This document shows positions 27,725 to 38,011 of a stretch of 64,000 bases of DNA, piece by piece. The position numbers were made by a program, and so were the translations under genes. The DNA is taken from the NCBI GenBank assembly GCA_001599595.1, contig BCHH01000016.1:367901-431900 (forward strand). Reading direction: 5' to 3'. The notes under the pieces are model-generated. The model had not been told where the DNA came from, did not search any database, and saw nothing but the letters and a program-made list of their open reading frames with translations. The stretch comes from Beverwykella pulmonaria (Eukaryota; Ascomycota; Dothideomycetes; Pleosporales; Melanommataceae). Positions within the stretch are counted from its first letter, which is position 1. Every line of letters begins with the position of its first letter.

Positions 27725-28560
27725 CTACCAGGCGTTCTTCCAAAGCCTGGCCAGACGTCCTGATTTGCCGAAGTTGGGATCTACATCCGGAACGGGAGCC
27801 GTGGAGCAATCAGCCGCCTTTGCCTTGGTCTCTTCTTCCAATTCCTTGCACCAGTTTCTAAAGAGGGTACAGCGTTAGTGCAGTTCTGATAGGTGGAGAA
27901 TGGTACCGCTGCCACGCGAAGCGTGCCAAGTTTAAGAGCGCTTAAGAGATATCTGTTATAACTTTTCAGCAGGACGTGGCCGTTGCGCCCTGGATTTGAC
28001 TTAGATATCCCACGCTGGCTACCCCTGACGAATCTTAGCATTGTAATAACCTTCCTCGAACGACCACACTCCGGTGCCCAGGCATTCTATAGGGATAGCG
28101 AACTTACATCGTGATACATTCCCATGAATTCGCAGTCTCCTTCCGAATCAAACGAGAAGTGGCTCACGCCCGCCTTGTAAAGTTATAGGACAACCCCACG
28201 AAGTAATATGAAATCGGCGACAAACCTGCAGCACGAACACATCTCCTTCCTCAACCCTCATCTTGATCCCATTCTTGCGTCCTTTCTCATCAGCATCTAT
28301 ATCAATCAGCGATTTGCCAAGCTAATACGTGCCCTTCACCATGATCACAGCATAGCACTCATGAACGTTCAAGTAAAAGTGTGCCACGCCGTATGTTTTC
28401 CATTGCCCTCCCTTCTTCCATCCATCTGGTTTTACGTGCTCAAGCATCTCATTGCACTAAACCCCTTCAGAACACTGCGGTAATGGAGGATAGGAAGCTT
28501 GGAATTGGGCACATGAGAAGTTGACGCGAGGAAGTGTTGCTCGGGCTCACTTGTCCATCT
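27725..28560 (-). pseudogene. Broken RmlC-type cupin gene
   Basis: Reading the minus strand across frames gives, in order, an N-terminal segment ending HVPNSKLPILHYRSVL; then GWKKGGQWKTYGVAHFYLNV and HECYAVIMVKGTY; then, after a TAG, LGKSLIDIDADEKGRKNGIK and RVEEGDVFVLQ. Across a plausible 53-nt intron comes AGVSHFSFDSEGDCEFMGMY, and at the end RNWCKELEEETK followed by VPDVDPNFGKSGRLARLWKN and a stop at 27725-27727. This matches the small fungal/bacterial YjlB-like cupin family (HxxxHE-type metal site replaced or decayed; GDVxVLxAGVxH kept). A frame change after the RSVL segment and the internal TAG make it non-functional. The TAG falls where family members have a sense codon and could be a C-to-T change. 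The reading is assembled by eye. Confidence 0.7.
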
Positions 28561-29575
28561 TGAAGTAAGCTTCAATTGAGTGCACTTCGAAAACAGAAGA
28601 GCATCGAACATTGATAACGACTGCAAGGGAGGAAACCGGAGCCGTATTTCTCAGAATTGCTTCCGACGTCGAAACAGGTAAATCGTCAGTGAGCGGACGC
28701 CTAAACCTCACTTAAAATGCTCGACTACCGTGGCCCTTCTAGAAAGTAAATATACATCGGTGATTGAAACAGCTCTAGTACCACCCGGAGCGGTTTAACA
28801 GGCTTACGTGGACCCTCTTTCCTAGTCAACTATTGAAGAAGGGACACTTCTGCGACTGCTTGTGCGTATCTCTAGACACAGATTTGACTTATTACATTAT
28901 AGTCGGTGTATCCCAAAACTAGGCGAATTTGGGACGTTAAGAGCTATTTTACTTGTAGAAGGCTGTGCGCCACATTAATGGCAGAGCAATGCGGCACTTA
29001 ACTAGAGCCACAACTGTCACGATGAGAAGAGGCGGTCAATCTTCCAACGGATAAAAGTGTGTATAAGGAGTGTGAAAGCCGTGAAGAGCTGACTGCTCGC
29101 ACGACGACTATATATACCCATTAAGGGTGAGCTAGCTAGAATAGGACATATGGTAGAACACGTGACAACAACTCCCCAATTTATCGTCTATCCATTACTC
29201 CTGCGTGACTATCCCCTAGCATACTTACACGCCCTTAACTAGTTAAAAATCACTTCAATCAATACCTTTCCCTATAAATGCGCACACCAATTTTAAAACC
29301 ACCACACCAAGACTAGGCTGTGCTACCGCTTTACCACTGTGAGCGAAGTTCGAAACTGTTATAGCAAGGGCTGATTCGCTCGCTATTTGCAGCGAACCTT
29401 CACATCCAGATAAATCATATGCGGTTTGTAGAAGGCCCTGATTGGCAGCTGCACATCGCAAGTGCCGGGATCGGCTCAGCTGAACCAGCACCAACGACAG
29501 CTCTCCAACAGCAAGGACGTTTGTAATCCACGCAACACTTTCGGTTGACCCGATAACAAACACGACAGTCAGGAT
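28561..29575. other. Intergenic, upstream of the NLR gene
   Basis: About 1 kb, AT-richer than the core genes, holding the NLR promoter. A minus-strand frame at 29255-29563 is hydrophobic but begins with GTG rather than ATG and is not called. TATATATACC occurs near 29108. Confidence 0.4.
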
Positions 29576-32500
29576 ATGTCGTTGTTTAAGTTTCAGCTAC
29601 GGAACCCGTTCCGGAAGGATCATGAAGACGATGTACGCATGAATTCTGCTCTGTGCTTCGATAAGGCTAACAACAGAAGCAGGCTGGCGGAGCTTCAACG
29701 TCGGGGGAGCCTTTCCAAGGTCTCAAGGTGGTGTGGGAGGGGGACCAGCCGGTCGTAGAGTAAGCCATCGGCAGCATCTTAGATGCCCTCACTAACACTT
29801 TCCAGCATTGTAGCCATCCATGGTTTGAACGGCCACCGTGACAAGACCTGGACAGCCGACAATGGCGTCCACTGGCTCCGCGATCTCCTACCTCACGACA
29901 TCCCGAACGCGCGCATCTTCTGCTGGGGATACGATGCAAAAACGCACGGCAAGCGCGTCAGCTACCAATTCCTCCACGACCATGCAGAGCAGCTGGTCTC
30001 GGACCTGTGCCTTAAGAGACAGCGTACAAATGTGGGTCGGAACGAGGACTGTTACAGCTTTAAATGTGGTTCTGATATTTGAAAGACGACGAAACGACCG
30101 ATAATCTTTGTGGCGCACAGTCTGGGCGGCATCATCGTCAAAGGCGTCAGCCTTACCCCTCTCAGTCGCATGCATAGCTAACTAGGTCAGGCCCTCATCC
30201 ACTCGAGCGCGGCAGGGAGAGGCGCGCTAGAAGAGCACCGGTCGATCACGACGTCAACGTACGGGATCATGTTTATGGGTACACCTCACCAGGGCGGCAG
30301 CGGAGTGCAGTTCGGAAAGCTACTAGTGAACGCAGCATCAGTGTTCGTGGCTACCAACAGCCGGCTGTTGAAGCACCTTGAGCGAGACTCGGAATGGCTC
30401 CAGCAGCAGCTTAGACAATACGTACTGATCAGTGCGAAGTTTGTGACGAAGTTTGCGTATGAGGAGTACAAAACTCCGACGCCACTGGGACATTCGATCA
30501 TGGTATGTGTTCTTGTTGGTCACAGGCGTGGCATGTACTAATAACGTAGGTGGTGCCGAAAGCATCAGCAGTCGTTCCTGGCACAGCGGATACGGAGCAG
30601 ATTATGATCCACGCGGACCATAAAAAAATGACCAAGTTTGAATCGAAGGAGGATAATGGGTATGAGACTGTGTCAGGGCATTTATGGATCATGACCGATA
30701 AAGCTGGCGACGTCATCGCCTCGCGGTGGGAAGAAGAAAGTAGGGTCGATGCGGGTAGGTAGCACGGGATGTATTTCAGTTCGAAATATTAAAGAATAAC
30801 TCCATCTGTAGCTCGTACCAACTCCGAAGAGAGCTTCGCTATTGTCTTTAGCCTGTCTGAGGTCTCTGAGACTGAACATTTTGTCGCACGACAGAAGGAG
30901 CTGGATGCAATGCACAAGACGCTTAGGAAGGGCACCGGCCGTCAGGCAGTTACCCTCCACGGACTAGGCGGGATCGGCAAGACGCAGCTGGCAATTGCGT
31001 ATGCCAAGGCTCATCATGGCGACTATTCAGCGGTCTTTTGGCTGAATATCAAAGACGAAGACTCAGTAAAACAAAGCTATGTAGGCATTGCAGAGCAGAT
31101 TTTGGAGGAACATCCCTCGGCCAGCCGTCTCGATACAATCACTGCGGATAGCCAGCGAGATCAGGTAGTGGCAGCGGTTAAACGATGGCTGAACCACCCT
31201 ATGAACACACGTTGGTTGATGGTGTTTGACAACTACGACAACCCCAAAATGCCAGGCAAAGCGGATCCTAAAGCGGTCGATATCCAGCAGTTTTTACCTA
31301 GAGAACAACATGGGTCAGTTATCGTTACAACCAGGTCGTCTTATGGTAGCATTGGTCATTGCATACAATTAACAAAGCTGAAAGACCTACACGACTGCCT
31401 CCAGATCCTGTTCGATGCATCGCAGAGGAAGGGTACCCTGGATGGTAAGCTGCTATATCATTCATTTCCACAAACGAAGGACTGATTCCGCCGTAGATCC
31501 TGATGCTGAGAAACTTGTCAAGAGGCTAGATGGACTGCCATTAGCTTTGGCCACTGCGGGTGCTTATCTCTGCACCTCATCATCAACTTTTGCCGACTAT
31601 TTACGTTGGTACGAAACGTCATGGAACGAGCTTCTGAAAGATGCTCGGTTGAGCTCGTATGATGATCGCCTGCTCTACTCGACATGGCGGCTGTCATTCG
31701 ACAATATCAGGCAAACGAACGAGCTGTCAGCAAAACTTCTCCAGTTGTGGGCGTATTTTGACAATCAGGACATCTGGTTCGACCTACTGCGAGATGAGGA
31801 CTTAGTTGGCCCTGAATGGTTTTCTGCATTGACCAAGAACGATCTCATTTTCGATAAAGCAATGCAGGTGTTGTGCGAGCATGGACTAGCGGAAGTGGAC
31901 AAGTTATCAGAAGGGAGTGGAATGAAATCGAGGGGCTACGGGATACACAGCTGTGTCCATTCGTGGACGGTTCATGTATTGAATCAAGAGTGGGATACTA
32001 CGATGGCTGGACTTGCGCTGGACTGCGTTAGTAGGCATGTGCCAGACAGCAAGAGCCACAATCCGTGGGTGACTCAACGGAGACTCATGCGGCACGCAGC
32101 AAGGTGTTGGGGATTTGTCATTGATGGCAAGGTAGACGATGCTAGCAATGAATGGGCTCTGCACCGGCTTGGAGACTTATACTCGGACCAAGGACGGCTT
32201 GATGAGGCGGAGAAGATGTACCTGCGGGCGCTGCGGGGCTATGAGAAGGCATGGGCGCCGGAGCATATAAACACACTCGACACGGTCAACAACTTAGGCG
32301 TCCTCTACCAGCGAATAGGAAAGTTTGACGAGGCGGAGAAGATGTACCAGCGGGCGCTACAAGGCTATGAGAAGGTACTAGGACCCGAACATCCATCAAC
32401 ACTCGGCACGGTCAATAACCTGGGCATTCTATTCAAGGACTTAACACTACTTGATAAGGCAGAGGAGATGTACCAACGTGCAGTGCAAGGTTTCGAGAAG

Positions 32501-34385
32501 ACATTAGGTCCAGATCATAGATCAACGCTTGATACGGCCAACAACTTGGGCAACCTCTACGCGGATATGGGACGGGATGATGAGGCAGAGGAGAAGTACC
32601 AGAGCGTGCTGCGAGGCAAGGAGAAGGTATTAGGACCACAGCATATATCAACACTTGGCACGATCAACAACGTGGGCCTTCTTTACACGAAGCTGGGACG
32701 ACATGAAGAAGCGGAGAAGATGTACCAGCGGGCGCTAAAAGGCAAGGAGAGTACAAGGGGACCAGAGCATACATTAACACTCCGCACGGTCAACAACTTG
32801 GGCCTTCTCTACACGAAGCTGGGACGACATGAAGAAGCGGAGATGATGTACCAACGTGCTTCAGCACGCCGTGGGAACACATGGGAACCAGAGCACGTCT
32901 CGACAGTCGGTACAACCAACAATTCGGGCAATCTTGACACGTTGCACGCAAAATCGGAGTTCCTTCACGGTCAGACATTTGAGGGCCATTTTGACGAATC
33001 TGCAATAAGTCACGGAGCACCTGCGCTGCCGATTAATTCAATTTTGCTAAAATTTGCGGCACAGCTATACAACACATTAAATTCATTTCCCCTTGAAAGG
33101 CTGAGTTTGGAGCGCGTCTCAAAGATTCTCCCCGGTTTATTACAAGCCTTTGCTTCGAGACTCAGGTATAAAGCCCAAAACGAACTGCATTGCGTCGTCG
33201 CGTTCGTCATAGATAAATATCGCCGGTAAGTTAGTATGGGAAAACAAGCAACTTTTCAAAGCTAAATTTCATTACAGGCGTGTAGCAAGGTCATTTGAGG
33301 AATTGCTTCCACCCGAGGGTGCCATTTCACAGAGTTCTGATCGAACAGTTCCTGCTCCACTCACAATAAGCCGTCTTGAAGGACCAGATTTCGATACATA
33401 CCAGCAAGTAATGGAGCTTAGCGGAAATGACCGCGAGCAAATAGAGATTACTCCCTACGACTGGGAGGCTGCGTCATATGCTTCTGAACAAGAGGAGGAT
33501 GACGATATTCTCAAAGACGACACTGAAACAACACCTTATGCTCATCAATATCTTAGCTTCATGGAATCCCCAGCGTACCGTTGGCTTGTTGTGACTTTGC
33601 GAAGAGAAGTGACCTTAACCCGTGCCAACCCTGACATCATGGAGAACATCAAGAAGGCGATTTTCTTTGGCTTATCTCCTGTAGATAAAGTCAGCCGAAG
33701 GGCAATTTCGACATCGTATACGGCTACTTTTGAAGTAGAATGGGACGCACTGCGCTTCATTATAGAGCAGCAGTGCGTCGAAAGCCCCGGGGAAGCGCTA
33801 AAGAGGGCCATCACTCTCACTGGTTGTTCGGATGATGTGCAAGTTTTGACTACGGAGTCATATCTTAGTCAGACTTGGCCGAGCACCGGAGAACAAATAA
33901 TACAGCTAATAGCCAATATTTTAGAAAGACCTATCGGCCAAATCATCACTGGTGAGTGAAGATTAAGTATTAGATGCCACGGCGCTAACGTTTTAGATAC
34001 CCTATTGGATGGAACGGAAATCTCTGCTCGAATTGCAGGCGACGAGACTTCAGAAAAAAAGTTCATAGTGACTGTCACTGGCAGTGCCGACTCTGTCGCT
34101 GAGATTGGACAACAAATTGCATGGATCGGTGCTGCCCTCCGTTCCTCGCCATTTGAGTCACGAATTGCAATTTGTAAACCATTGATTAGACATACACACC
34201 TTGACATGGCGGGGATTCCATCTCAACCAAACCCTGGGGAAGGATTATATTATTTTACATTCGAATTCAAAGAGCTGATTGATAGTGAATCATTACCAAA
34301 ACAATGCTGGGACGATCTGTTCAGAAAACCAGTTGTTGTGGAGGGTTATCCAATCTTGTCCAAACGCGAGAGGAGGGCGCTATAG
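29576..34385 (+). CDS. NLR-type STAND protein: alpha/beta hydrolase - NB-ARC - TPR - C-terminal extension
   Basis: Ten exons (29576-29632, 29677-29759, 29806-30031, 30086-30145, 30191-30502, 30550-30754, 30812-31444, 31497-33225, 33278-33951, 33997-34385) join with matching phases to 1455 residues. Residues about 45-300 form an alpha/beta-hydrolase of the type called SesB-like in fungal NLRs: IVAIHGLNGH, the nucleophile elbow FVAHSLGGIIVK (Ser about 134) and GTPHQGG. The NB-ARC follows, with P-loop LHGLGGIGKTQLAIAYA (about 363-379), Walker B RWLMVFDNYDNP, sensor GSVIVTTRS and GLPLALATAGAYL. Six kinesin-light-chain-type TPRs of 42 residues span about 745-1005. A 450-residue C-terminal region of unknown fold ends in a segment (CWDDLFRKPVVVEGYPI) that I associate with longer fungal accessory proteins. 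All catalytic and nucleotide motifs look intact. Such proteins act in non-self recognition and programmed cell death; ligand and target are unknown. Confidence 0.9.
32148..32905 (+). repeat. Six 126-bp units encoding TPR repeats
   Basis: GAGGCGGAGAAGATGTACC-like blocks recur at 32204, 32330, 32456, 32582, 32708 and 32834, exactly 126 bp (42 codons) apart. The fifth and sixth units share long identical stretches, including the 20-nt string ACGAAGCTGGGACGACATGA. The last unit degenerates toward its end. Confidence 0.9.
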
Positions 34386-36115
34386 GACTATGAAAGCATA
34401 TCAGTGCTGAACAGATCTGAAAATATCGCTAATTAGTATGTTCCATCAGACGAACAACTTTTGGCATGTAAGGAATTCTTGGGCACTCAGGTAAACGGTA
34501 GAGCTTAGAGATACTGCTCAGTGGTGACTAGTGCATTATCAATACTTCTTTCAAATGCAGTTGTAATCATTTTGTTATGCTTCCTTAAGGATATAGAGCA
34601 CGATGCCAAAAACTACTAACCATCTCTTCACTCTATTGTCCTTCAATCATAGCGCTCGCATAACACCTCCTTGTACTCTCGTACAACTCAACTCGTTTTT
34701 CTACTACGATGTATTAGCGTTGAACTAAAAGTAGTGTTCGCCGGAACAAGAACCATTGTACTCCGCAATAGGGCTTGTTCCTCATGCCCCCAGCAAGTAT
34801 TGAATAGTGACATGGACTTCGTAGAATTCTTGATAATCAGTATATATTTCGATCTTCGATATCTGGCTAACATACTACTATGGCCGCTAGATCCGGAACA
34901 TACGACTTTAGCAGGACTTCTTGTCGATCCAGAAACTAGTCCAATGAATCAATCAGACATGGGGAGTCATCGGGATGGGGTTGTCGTGCAGAAGAAATAT
35001 TTCCAGGGGTTTCTCGTATGGTCGGTTGGCATGTAGTTGCTCCGAAATGAAGTATGATGTTGGGTTCTTTGTTCGAAATTCGCATGGAATTTTCATCGAT
35101 GTATATTTTGGGGGTATTGTGGTCTATGAAGAGTTCAATGCCGCGGTCGCACATATGGTGTCACTTTGCTTATGCTAGATGTACTGATGACGTCAATCAT
35201 CGTGATTACCCCAGACCAAGATTTTCATGGGGAAAGAGTCTGAGTTGTTCTCAAAAGCTGCTGGTAGGAAGCCGCTGATGACGACGTTTTCGATGAAGCT
35301 TATACAAAGTCGTTCCGTTGACGCAAGCTTGCATCCAGTCACTCCGCAATCCCTAAAAATTTACCTTCAACTCCACCGTATTAAGCATGGTACCATCTAT
35401 GGTCTCCAAGAATCCGTATTCTATAATACTTTCCAAGATACGCTAGCCATGTGTTCCTCGCTCCATCAGTGGATTTCATGATAGTAAATTTTGACAAAAT
35501 ACGCGTGCATCGCATGAACCTCTTGCCACCTCTATTCATAGAGAGTATCTGATTGGAGTTCTTATCTTTAACGTAAGTTGATAGATAGGCACACCCGGTC
35601 ATACAATCTTTACCCTGAAATAGATGTTGATCGACTATAACAGTTCATTAGCATCAGAATAGCAATCATCACCGAGGGTAGCTTACCTCAGGCCGAGGAA
35701 CGCGCATAACAGCAAATTAGGTAAATTACGCCACATCAAGTTGTGTTGCAAGAGTTTGTCTTAATTCATAGACTGTTTGCCTTCATTGTTAAGTTGAGAA
35801 GGATTTTCTGCTCAGAGCACTGTGATGGTTGATTTTTTATAAAAATATATATTTATTTACTTCTTCCGCTGCTTCTATATTCAGCTCGGAGGGAATATCG
35901 CGAAGGTAATTTGGATATCGTTTCAATCCCACATTGCGGCGTTTTCAAGCTTGTTGAGGTAGACTGTGCGCCGACTGAGTATATGACAACTCTGCCGTCT
36001 TCAATGTCACAGTCGAATGCGTTGTAGAGGACCATGTGTTCACGGGGAGTGTCTTAGTTTTGAACATGATACACTAGTTTTGCTACCGCAGAAACGAGTT
36101 CCCATAGGAAGTGAG
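34386..36115. other. Intergenic, possible decayed coding sequence
   Basis: AT-rich interval after the NLR stop. On the minus strand, fragments near 34940-35160 (CDRGIELFIDHNTPKIYIDE) and near 35853-36035 (YNAFDCDIEDGRVVIYSVGA) read like protein but are surrounded by stops. I do not recognise the family. Confidence 0.3.
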
Positions 36116-36565
36116 GCCGTGAGGAAATTCCTGTAAATTTTGATGTCGGCGTCTAGCAAAATCGACCAAGATTAGAAATCAGCCTTAGGGATTCGAGTGA
36201 ATATATGACGTATACCCGACTGCCGACTGTTCCATTGAGTCTTGATGAATGGTTTCAAAGGCTGAGGCGTAACTGAGAAAGCCATGTAGCATATGGGTGC
36301 TTGATTTTTTCTCTATAGTAAGCTTCGCTCTTGCCGGTCATCTTGGTAAGATCTCTTCGCGGGAAACCCGTAATCGTATTGTCCCGCTGCTAGATAATAT
36401 AGGCATAGAAGTCGAACTGGAACTATCCATTTGGTGGTGGCCGGGCATGCAATGAAAGCGGGGTGCTGGGAGCTGCTTATGGCATCACACCAGGAATGTT
36501 TACAGTCCGTATCATTGATGTCGTACATGTCACTCCAACACGTTCCCATCATAAGCTTAGTAAGC
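36116..36565 (-). repeat. 450-bp dispersed repeat, copy A (kinase-linked relic)
   Basis: Collinear with 41597-42046 at the same orientation, most positions matching by eye with scattered substitutions. On the minus strand both copies read DTDCKH.WCDA.SSSQHPA and LAAGQYDYGFPAKRSY. Copy A lacks the adjoining kinase catalytic segment seen beside copy B. Confidence 0.8.
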
Positions 36566-37985
36566 TATCGGTAGGTTCGGATCGAGGTTCAATTAACTAT
36601 CGGGCTACTGATACTATCTCACGTGTGATAAAATATCGTACAAGACGTTGCGTAAGGAGCTCAACCAGAGGTCCTTTGCGTTCAATAAATACTCAGCATG
36701 GTTCGTGCATCAGGGTTCTGGTTCGTGCGCGGACTGAGCCCGGTTGGAGCTCGGTTAAGCAATTTAGGTTAGGTTAGGTCGACTAGTTGCCAAGCTCGTC
36801 GTTCGGGACCGTCGCTCGTCCGGGGGGGGGCACTGTGGGTCACAGTACGGTATTGTGCTGTGTCGTCCGTGACGGTTGATAGGTGTCACGATGGTTACCG
36901 TGACACCGTCGTTCGGGACCGTTGTTCGGGGGAGGTACTGTGGGATACAGTACCTGTCGGATCGTCGTTCAGAGGGTAGTGTAGAATACAGTACCCTTCA
37001 CAGTGTCACTTCGTGACACCTTTAAAGATTTTGAGGCAGCGTAATTCTAACCGTTGACAGATATTGATTCAATTATTGATATCTACTCGCAATTCTCTGG
37101 CAATTTGATATTTTTTTGCGGGCATCTGCAAGGACTTGGGTGTTTGTACATATGCCCAAGGCAACTCCTACTCATCCATATCGTATATGTCAGCAAGGTG
37201 TATATTAAGTCGTATTCGAGTGCGCTCAAAGAGCTCTAGGAACGCGCGGATTTGATTAGGAGTTGATTAGGAGTAGCCGCATCAGCCCGGGGAGCCTCGA
37301 TTTTCCTGCCTACCACAGAGGCGACGCGTGGGTTCCGTCGTGTAAATTGTGATACCCAATTCTGGTCGCCATTCATCCTCAATATTCAATTGGCCATTTC
37401 TCGTACACGGGGGATTGAGGGAGGATAACCGCGCGCGTCTTCTTCAAGTATCCAATCAACGAGGAACTCCTCTTGTTGTGGGCTCAATCACTGCTGATGT
37501 TGATGAGATATCGCGCTGTTCGTTGCACCGTTGATTCGGCCTCGGAGAATGCTTGGAGGGATACCGTGTGCGTCTGCAGCGGCCCGTTGGCTAGGATAAA
37601 TACCTACAACATAATCATTGATGGCTGCTTAGATGGCTGCTTCTCATATATTCATGGTAAATGCGTTGTGTTGATATTTATCACGTCAATGAGATGGGTG
37701 GTTGAGTTGGTTGCGCATACGCGGAAACCCCCTTTGCGCGGAAAACCCATACGCGAGCTTACTGATTCAGCCGTTCTCCTACCCTGTTAAGATCCGCGAA
37801 TCTCTTTCAGCTCGAACATTGACAAGCGCCCTTCCACGGCGTTCCCGCGGACAGATGCTTTTATAGATGAGTCCGTACGTGAATTACTTTCTGTTTAGTC
37901 TCGCCGCAAGCTAACCATTGGTATAAAACCAAAAATAGGAAGGAACATGAGATGTAACCTTTTGTTGACACTTTCCTTTCTCGGA
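36566..37985. other. Intergenic region containing a hairpin cluster, possible transposon remnant
   Basis: Contains the hairpin cluster described separately, a GGTTAGGTTAGGT run at about 36767-36779, a G run at 36822-36830 and a duplicated TTGATTAGGAG at 37251-37275. Small frames have no recognised content. Its right end should hold the missing 5' exon or exons and promoter of the nuclease-like gene. Confidence 0.4.
36832..37019. repeat. Cluster of five short DNA hairpins
   Basis: Inverted repeats occur at 36832-36846 (ACTGTG, 3-nt loop), 36882-36907 (GGTGTCACG, 8-nt loop), 36933-36955 (AGGTACTGT, 5-nt loop), 36972-36996 (GGGTANTGT with one mismatch, 5-nt loop) and 37003-37019 (GTGTCAC, 3-nt loop). 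They are interspersed with a repeated CGTCGTTCGGGACCGT unit (36798, 36907, degenerate at 36963). No transposase frame is adjacent. Confidence 0.8.
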
Positions 37986-38011
37986 TCCCTGCAGTTGCGG
38001 CACAGTTAGGA

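Noticed and set aside
29255..29563. 102-codon minus-strand frame just upstream of the NLR, considered as a small partner protein
   Set aside because: It starts with GTG, overlaps the expected promoter and has no recognisable domain or amyloid-type motif.
36767..36779. GGTTAGGTTAGGT, telomere-like at first sight
   Set aside because: Fungal telomeres are TTAGGG; this has one G fewer per unit, only two to three units, and no array.
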